Shown here piece after piece: positions 57,481 to 64,000 of a DNA stretch of 64,000 bases. The position numbers and the translations under genes are program-made. The DNA comes from Tubiluchus corallicola (lineage: Eukaryota > Priapulida > Priapulimorpha > Priapulimorphida > Tubiluchidae), in contig JAQGDQ010000374.1 of assembly GCA_030141605.1 (NCBI GenBank), positions 159,830 through 223,829 of the forward strand, read 5' to 3'. The notes below the pieces were generated by a model. It was not told the origin of the DNA, ran no database searches, and saw only the letters and a list, made by a program, of their open reading frames with translations. Position 1 is the stretch's first letter. The number at the start of each line of letters is the position of its first letter.

Positions 57481-57857
57481 GTAAACATATCAAGACCAAG
57501 TGTATCAGATGATGACGATGTTGACACGGAAATACAAGACATAATCCGTTTCCAACATGACATTGTTCATCTCTCTGCTGTGCCCTCTGGCGGCAACCGG
57601 TTGAAGCTACGACGTACAAGTTCTCTACCAAAGCTGGCTGCAAATTTACACATAGACCTTATCAAGCCTTGTCGTTCTCCGTACATATCAGATGAGCATA
57701 TTGTGAGTTCGGATACCTCGGTTCTGCTGACGTCTTCCAAAGCTCTGACTCCAGGTTCCGAGAGCATCAATTCCCCGAGTTTGACATCTCAGAGTGCCAT
57801 TTCCACACGTCGTGAAAGTTCTGTATCCCTTCTGAATGAAATGCCAACTTTGCACAG
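57481..57857 (+). CDS. Exon 10: Ser-rich regulatory linker
   Basis: The acceptor is TTCTTTTTAAG; the donor is GTATGG. It encodes VNISRPSVSDDDDVDTEIQD, IIRFQHDIVHLSAVPSGG, NRLKLRRTSSLPKLAANLHI and a long Ser/Thr-rich stretch (SSDTSVLLTSSKALTPGSES). RRTSSLP fits a basophilic-kinase/14-3-3-like site (inference). Phase 0 in, phase 2 out. Confidence 0.92.
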
Positions 57858-57999
57858 GTATGGTTACTTAATTTTGCACTTGTTGAAACTATTTACCCAC
57901 CTTTACCGAAACATTGCCTTTCAGTGAAGATTGTTTGCAATCAAAATTCCTTCCAGTTACGGATAGTGCATTGTATTGTCTGTCTTTCTGTTTGGAATA

Positions 58000-58577
58000 C
58001 ATTGTTCCCTCGCTACTTCGCGGTTCGTTTATCACGGACTCGCCTGTTTCATGGGTTTTCAAAAATATTAATGTAAGATATTTATTGCGGTACTTTCGCT
58101 GTTTTGCGGGTTTTTGCGGTACTCCATCTAAAGTATTTTTGCACATGTGTAGTACGTATTGTACAGTAATGTATAGATTTGGTGAATTTTGCATAAAAAA
58201 TCCCAAAATGTGTAAAAATATTTTAAAAATATTAATTCTAATATTAAAAGAATGTTATAAATCATAAAAAATTACCATTTACACCAAAAACGAAATGTAG
58301 TACTTGCGCCCGCTTGAGATGCTACTTGCCGGCGTGAAATTGTACGAAACACACTATTAGTTGATTAATAGAAAGCGATTAAAAGGTACGTGTACAGTAT
58401 GGGAAAACTTATTAAGGGAATGGGAAAGGGTTATGTATCAGAGTGTGGGGCGGGTTTATAAAGACTTAAAATATAATGTATAACTACTAAAATAAGTATG
58501 GAGTCCCTACTTCGCGGAAATTCACTTATCGCTAGTGGGCCTGGAACGGAACACCCACAATAAGTGAAGGAACACTG
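58000..58577. mobile_element. Pogo/Tigger-like MITE (578 bp)
   Basis: TA|CATTGTTCCCTCGCTACTTC at the left and the inverted GGAACACTG|TA at the right. Both ends carry CTACTTCGCGG/CCGCGAAGTAG-type subterminal motifs. Inverted termini CAGTGTTCCYTCGCTA are typical of Tigger-like elements. It lies in intron 10. The antiparallel frames here are incidental. Confidence 0.82.
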
Positions 58578-59563
58578 TAATCTTATTGGTTGACAAAGCA
58601 ATGGCTTGTCCCAGTGTTTCCTACAATAGAGATGTTAATGTATTATGTGGTTTTGACTACTACCAATGATCTTTGATGCTGAAATATTAATCATAAATAC
58701 AGCAATATTATATTGGGCCTAACAATGTAATATGTAGTTAATTTCGCATGGAGAGGTCAGGCAGAATCTGTCGACATTTTTATAAGACCATTATGGAAAT
58801 AATCAACAGGTGAACATAATGTCAGCAGACAACCTACCCAGAAACAGTTCTGGGTAGTTCTGGATTTTTTTATGAGGCAGTTTTTGCCTTGAAACTCTTC
58901 CACGATATGCACAGATGTTTAAGGATGAGTTTACATAGACTGTACGTTTGTGTCTGAGAGCTTACGTTTTATGCTAATCTGTATCGACGATGTTCGACCA
59001 TGATGCTTTTACTGCTGCTGTCTTATTAATCAGTCCCCAGGTGTCACTGTTGCGAGCTATCTCTCTAGGGGCTCTAATTACACGTGATAAATGGTTGCTG
59101 TGTAGGTGTAATTTTACTTAAGTAGGTAATTTTGGCTTCACCAAACTTCATAATGTATGTTTTATGTTGCTGTCATTATTGTTATTACAGTCATTTTTGC
59201 CTGTTTACTTTTGTGTACGCTGCATAACCTAACGGTAAGTGTGAAACTAGGAATTATAGTTTGTAATTTACGTATTTCTGAAAATTTATGGCAATATGGG
59301 ACTATTGTGACATTTATACACATAGTCCGTCAGCAACCCCCCACCCCACCCGGAAATAGGCAGTGGCAACACGGCAGTGGAAGTGGCCCAAAAGCAGCTT
59401 TCTCAGCAGTCGCCCATTCAGTTGATAACTAGGTCTATCATTGCTTAATTTTGTTTGCTAAGCACGTATTATGATCACTCAGTTGTTGCCTTGGGATTAT
59501 GTTTTTCGTGTGAAAAGCAAATTAATCGTAAAAGTCTACTATATGTGTATATGTCTACTGCAG

Positions 59564-59729
59564 ACACGTGTTTGACACTTTGGCAGTATGGCTGCAGATC
59601 TGCCCGATGGACTTGGAAGCGAGCATTGTGATCCAAGAGAACCTCCGAGAGATGCTGCGCACAGCTGCTACCATGGGAACAGAATATCAACAAAGATGTG
59701 ATGAAATGATTCAGTTATCAAAGCTTCAG
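59564..59729 (+). CDS. Exon 11: helical segment
   Basis: The acceptor is TGTCTACTGCAG; the donor is GTACTG. It encodes HVFDTLAVWLQICPMDLEAS, IVIQENLREMLRTAATMGTE and YQQRCDEMIQLSKLQ. The 'F..L..W......D......' pattern recalls RasGEF N-terminal (REM) helices, but this is only a resemblance. Phase 2 in, phase 0 out. Confidence 0.9.
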
Positions 59730-60394
59730 GTACTGAGTATATATAATACTGTGTGTAACATTTATGATGAGTAAGTTATGTCTTGACTTCCCAGATGAAA
59801 ACATGCTTTTAGTTCATGCAGATAAGAAAAACTCGGTTTAGCAAACAAGTGGATATCCCAGGCACATTCTATTGATTTCTTTTATCCGTAATGTACTATT
59901 GTCAACATTTTCTAGAAACTACCTCATCTGTTGTGATTTATAATGGCTAAAAATCACGTGACGTTCCCTTAGGTGACTTTTTCCTAAAGTCAGTTTATGT
60001 CTGAATAGACGAACAAAGTTTAATAGAACATCATCTAGTGAAATCACTATGACTTACAAAGTTAGACGTAACGTTGCCGGGTTCATTTTTGTTCCATCTT
60101 GTACTGCTATCGGACACATGCACAGAAAGTTAAAGCGCTTACAGTGACTGTTGTTTACTGGCTTTTGTTTTGACTGGAATTCTATGGGGTTCATCAGTTG
60201 GTGATACTGATATAGTATTTTGGGCTTATGGTAGTTGTTGACCTTATGAAAGTCACGCAATATGCACAGTTTCTTATGATACCCTTGTTTGTTTTGCCTG
60301 TTCTTGTCATACTGTCACAACTTTTGCATCAAAAATGACCACTTTAGTTAGAAATGATTTGTTTTTTAGAAAAGTGTTTGATTTGTTTGTGTAG

Positions 60395-60457
60395 GATCCA
60401 TCGGAAAGCAGTGAATGTCACGATGAATTATCAAAAATAGATGCCGAATACACCAAG
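60395..60457 (+). CDS. Exon 12: 21-codon acidic exon
   Basis: The acceptor is TTTGTTTGTGTAG; the donor is GTAAGA. It encodes DPSESSECHDELSKIDAEYT plus K. Phase 0 in and out. The gene must continue beyond 64000: no later exon with convincing splice sites was found in the remaining 3.5 kb. Confidence 0.82.
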
Positions 60458-63400
60458 GTAAGAGTTGTCAATTTTTAAAGGTCGGCTTTGATTAAAGCTT
60501 GATATTTTTCTTGTGCTGGTCAATATAAAAACTTGTTAACTTTTAAATAAAATTTTGTGTAACATTTGTGAAAGCATTTATCACACTGCTTAACATAATG
60601 CTTGATAATTGCTCCTCCATCTTTGATCCGTGCAGATGCCTTCTCGGGTGATAAAGAGGAATTTTTATTTTTGCCTAGTACATTAGTTATACTAAAATGG
60701 AAAGGTTACATACTGACAAAAGGTTTCTGAGTGGTATATTCATTAGTATTCGTAGGTTTCTAGTTGCAGGGTGTCACAATAATACTTCAACTTGAATACA
60801 CAAATGTAACAATATTCTCTTGCAAAGTGACATCTATTAAGTAACATTTTTTAATTTAGTTTGCATTGTCTGCTGCACAATAGACCATTTTGCATTGTCT
60901 TCTGCACAATAGACCATTTTGCATTGTCTTCTGCACAATAGACCATTTTGCATTGTCTGCTGCACAATAGACCACACAAGGAATTGCTGCTACTCGTTTC
61001 TTAAACAAATAACTACTGACCCTGTAAGTGACAAATTAATGGTGTCATACATCAAAATAGTTGCAAATGATTAGTGAATGTATTGTGATAAACAAATGTG
61101 TACTTCTTAATGAGCAAGAAAAATACAACTATGAAACAAAATTCCACTATAAAAAATTTTTAATTTTATCATGTACACTACAATTAGATGAAAAAAGACA
61201 CACATGAAAACTAAGATTTTTTTTATTTTTGTAAAATAATGCAAAAAGCAGGTTTGTTAAAACTTTAGTACTGAAAAACCAAATGAGAAATTTGACAAAA
61301 GACATACGAGTCGTGAAATATATAAAACCCTCAGCACAGAAAGAATTAATTTTTATGCAAATATAAGACGAAATTGAGTTTAGCTGTTTGTCGTGTGGTG
61401 AAATGTACCTGCTAGTGGTTAAACAACACAATATTTGTGCTTTGATGTCTCCTGTTTAAGGTAATCAATGCGCCCATTAAACAGAATGCTTTCAGTGTGT
61501 GTTGCCATGCCTCTTTTGCCATCTAAACTGTTTACTATTGCACAGTTGGCATTTTCTGAAAAAGTTTTGCTGCGACTCATAACGTATTTGCGTTTCTCAT
61601 AAGTGCAGATTATGAATTTGAACTGGTAAATATATTTAACCAATTGATTTGAGAAGGGAATTATGGAATAACAAAAATAGAATATGTCATGATACAAAAA
61701 GTATATATACACATGCACTCATATATATATTTATATCATTTTTACTCGTGGTACAGATGTATATTTCGTAAATGGCTTTTATGCGTAGGCCTACTGTGCA
61801 GGACATGCGCTAAATACAAGTCCAACAGTCTTTTAGATGTAATTTATGATTTTTTATTGTCCAAAATGGGCAATCATCGTCTCATCCCAAAATCACTATC
61901 ACATCACGACATATTTGACTGACTGACTAACTGACATATTATATTATGTGCGACTCGTCTTCGTTTTATCTGAAGCAAATAAAAACAGTTTCTGCTAAAC
62001 AAATGTCAAAATGATAATTAACTGCTATAATGAAAATGTGTAATAATATTATGAAATATGAAGAAATCAAACTTACATCTTTGCCGCATCTTACTAACTT
62101 GCTAAAGAGAACTCGACTGACAAAATTTTGTTATAAAACGACGCGACGTACTGAACACGAATGACTTCTTTCCTATCCTGTCTGCAAAATGAGGCCAATG
62201 GCCTATTTCCTGTCCTAGCTCACCTGTCTATCAATAGCCTAAATTTGCAAAAAACAAACAAAAGGAGGCACCACGTGCTTATATCCAAAACACCTACACT
62301 GAAATTTTTTTTCAAATGTTCAACAGCCAAGACACGGATACTTTGCTTTAATTACCTGCATAATAATTGTTATCTACATCACGGTTGAGGTAATTTATCG
62401 ACACGTTTTTGTCTCTTGTTTCACTAATTGACGTTGGAAACCTGAAACAGTCGTAGGTTGTATGCTATCATTTTTGTCCTTCGCTCGTCATTCTTGTGGG
62501 AATTGTTGGCTTAGAATTTAGGTAAATGTCAGAGCTGCATTAGTGCCTAGTAATCTATGGAATCATTTTTGGTAAAAGCGTGTGTATTGCACGTAATGTA
62601 AGCGTAGGCTGTGCTACAGGTGTTCATTCTGTGCTGTTATTAAGCTTTTTCTCGTCTTACTGGGCAGAGCAGTTATTCTGATAACATTCATCAATGACAT
62701 TAAATATTGCATTGCATTAACTGCACAGTAGTTTTGTAGCTATTCATGTGAATGCAGCTTAATGATTATAGTGATTATTGTCAGTTTTTAAGTTCACAGC
62801 TGACAAGACGCAAACTTTTTATTACACATCTAAGCTTAAAATGTTCAGTGATTGAGAAACCTGTGTATGACACGTATTCTGAAAATTTAGTGCGGCTATA
62901 ATTGGTTCGGTTTTTGAAAGTGCAAAAGTTGCAATTTAGATTTTTTTGTATTTTTACCAAACCGTGATTTTCTTGACACACTGGTACACTCGCACCACGT
63001 TCTGGCGGTGATGCACTGAAACCATTAGCAGAGCCGATGAATACCACAATGAAGGAAATGGAGCAATAGTCTCGGCATGTATTCTGAATGACTTTTGTTG
63101 GCTTAGGTTAAATAAGTAATGAGATGTGAGACTGGCAGTGAAAATTTAACTTTGTAAATGAGTGTACAGAATACAGATTGTAGAATGATCAGTAAAATTA
63201 AACAGAAGATCCTCTATTATTAACATTGCTAAAAACCATTATAAATGCAAAAAAAACTTTGCGAAAGTGTAGCCATTGTTATCGTAAAATGTTAATATTG
63301 GTTTACCATGCAGAACATTTTCTAGGCCTGCGCATGTGTCACCTGCAAGCTCAGCAACCCGTAAAAGGGTTTGTGACATACAAACACATACAGGGAGGAC

Positions 63401-63731
63401 CATTAAAGTCATATTTCATGTTATCACTACTGATCTAAGCACTTGTAATTTATGAGTACTCGATTGAGCCTGCTCGAATTTCGACAGTATGAAAAGTGTG
63501 GATCTAGATTTTGTGGGTAGTTCATTATTGAAGTGTTTAGTTTCCTTATTGCAATTGGCAATTGTACAAATTGAAACATCATTTTTGCTAATTATGTAAT
63601 TTTGCATTTATGTAAATTCATTTTATATAAAAACAATCACAAAGCAAAGACACGACAGTGCACATCTGTACCTAAAAAAATTACAATGAAAATTTCATGG
63701 ATCTTGTTCAAAGGCTGACTACTTGTTGCCT
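60458..63731. other. Intron sequence (3.3 kb) without recognised exon
   Basis: Apart from the 29-bp repeat at 60861-60973, no gene or transposon is recognised. The frames at 61147-61431, 61419-61718, 62161-62388 and 62781-63047 are motif-free, mostly antisense, and AT-rich. Confidence 0.5.
60861..60973. repeat. 29-bp tandem repeat, 4 copies
   Basis: The unit is TTGCATTGTCTTCTGCACAA plus TAGACCATT; four copies with TCTGCT/TCTTCT variants. Confidence 0.95.
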
Positions 63732-64000
63732 TTAAAGGAAGACCGGACGATTGTTTAGACTCAATCTCATTTTAATTTACTGCCCAAAACATACATTTTC
63801 TTGCCTATAAAAGTTAACAATTGTTTCTTATATTTGAATAATTAGCTTAGAAAGTTAAGTAACGGCAACCGAACATAGCTATTGCTTACGTCAGAAACTA
63901 ACCACAGTCTGTGCAATGGCAGGCGTCTTCCCTTGTGCGTCAAGCACATTTGCATAGGTGTTACAGTACTGCTTAAACGCATGATGTCACGAAAATGAGC
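63732..64000 (+). mobile_element. TTAA MITE, cut by window end
   Basis: It begins TTAAAGGAAGACCGGACGAT and follows the 29701 copy closely through CGTCAGAAACTAACCACAG and GGCAGGCGTCTTCCCTT. The right half lies beyond the window. Confidence 0.88.

Larger units (their letters stand above)
36395..60457 (+). other. Large multi-exon gene (12 exons seen, both ends outside)
   Basis: Twelve exons join in frame: 36395-36530, 37632-37831, 40659-40914, 42899-43090, 44106-44196, 49477-49624, 51978-52224, 53525-53676, 56230-56751, 57481-57857, 59564-59729 and 60395-60457. Their lengths sum to 2550 nt, exactly 850 codons with no stop, and every junction keeps phase. Residues ~46-540 are helix-rich with Leu/His patterns such as HHAARILVCLGMHQ and LHPLILVRLLQHCLIGK, consistent with an armadillo/HEAT-like solenoid. 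Residues ~540-770 are a Ser/Lys/Arg-rich linker (KLRRTSSLPKL). Residues ~774-829 form helices with VFDTLAVWLQICPMDLE. I do not recognise the protein. A REM (RasGEF N-terminal)-like role for the last helices is a guess. The protein looks cytoplasmic: no signal peptide or membrane segment. Introns are 0.6-5.3 kb and packed with repeats. Confidence 0.85.

Noticed and set aside
57889-58267. Antiparallel 105- and 117-codon frames
   Set aside because: They lie largely on the pogo-like MITE and have no splice or family support.

Overview
This is AT-rich animal nuclear DNA, almost certainly from an invertebrate. It has GT-AG introns with short exons, non-LTR retrotransposon tails, solo LTRs, several families of small inverted-repeat DNA transposons, a 5S-rRNA-headed SINE and an unusually dense set of minisatellites. 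The species cannot be read from the sequence. The mix of 5S-headed SINE, hAT, pogo-like and TTAA elements suits a marine invertebrate, but that is an inference.

Two protein-coding loci are well supported. (1) A minus-strand gene at 11897-12853 encodes a 318-residue secreted Gln/Gly/Asn/Ser/Arg-rich protein. It has a signal peptide, a 3' splice acceptor one base before its ATG, and an AATAAA signal 73 bases past the stop. (2) A large plus-strand gene spans 36395 to 60457 and continues past both visible ends. Twelve exons join in perfect phase into an open frame of exactly 850 codons. The protein has a helix-rich, armadillo/HEAT-like N-terminal half, a long Ser-rich basic linker and a further helical segment. 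I do not recognise it; a relation to RasGEF N-terminal (REM) modules is a weak guess. A 29-codon in-phase cassette exon may lie at 43229-43315.

Layout. 1-11.9 kb: 40-bp, 33-bp and ~112-bp tandem arrays, a pogo-like MITE, MITE fragments, a LINE fragment and a solo LTR with CATAC duplications. 11.9-12.9 kb: the secreted-protein gene. 13-36 kb: mostly repeats, including decayed LINE ends, TTAA MITEs, a 5S-SINE with a 10-bp target duplication, a dead mariner-type transposase end and nine tandem or simple arrays. 36.4-60.5 kb: the multi-exon gene. Its introns hold hAT elements with exact 8-bp duplications, a 1.67-kb 22-bp satellite with higher-order structure, a 65-bp array that runs into a splice acceptor, a 208-bp GA tract, a solo LTR, LINE relics and pogo-like MITEs. 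60.5-64 kb: no recognisable exon, then a MITE cut by the window end.

Most of the long open frames sit on tandem repeats whose unit is a multiple of three (21, 33, 48, 66 bp); these are not treated as genes. No functional prokaryote-like system, CRISPR or intact mobile-element coding region is present.
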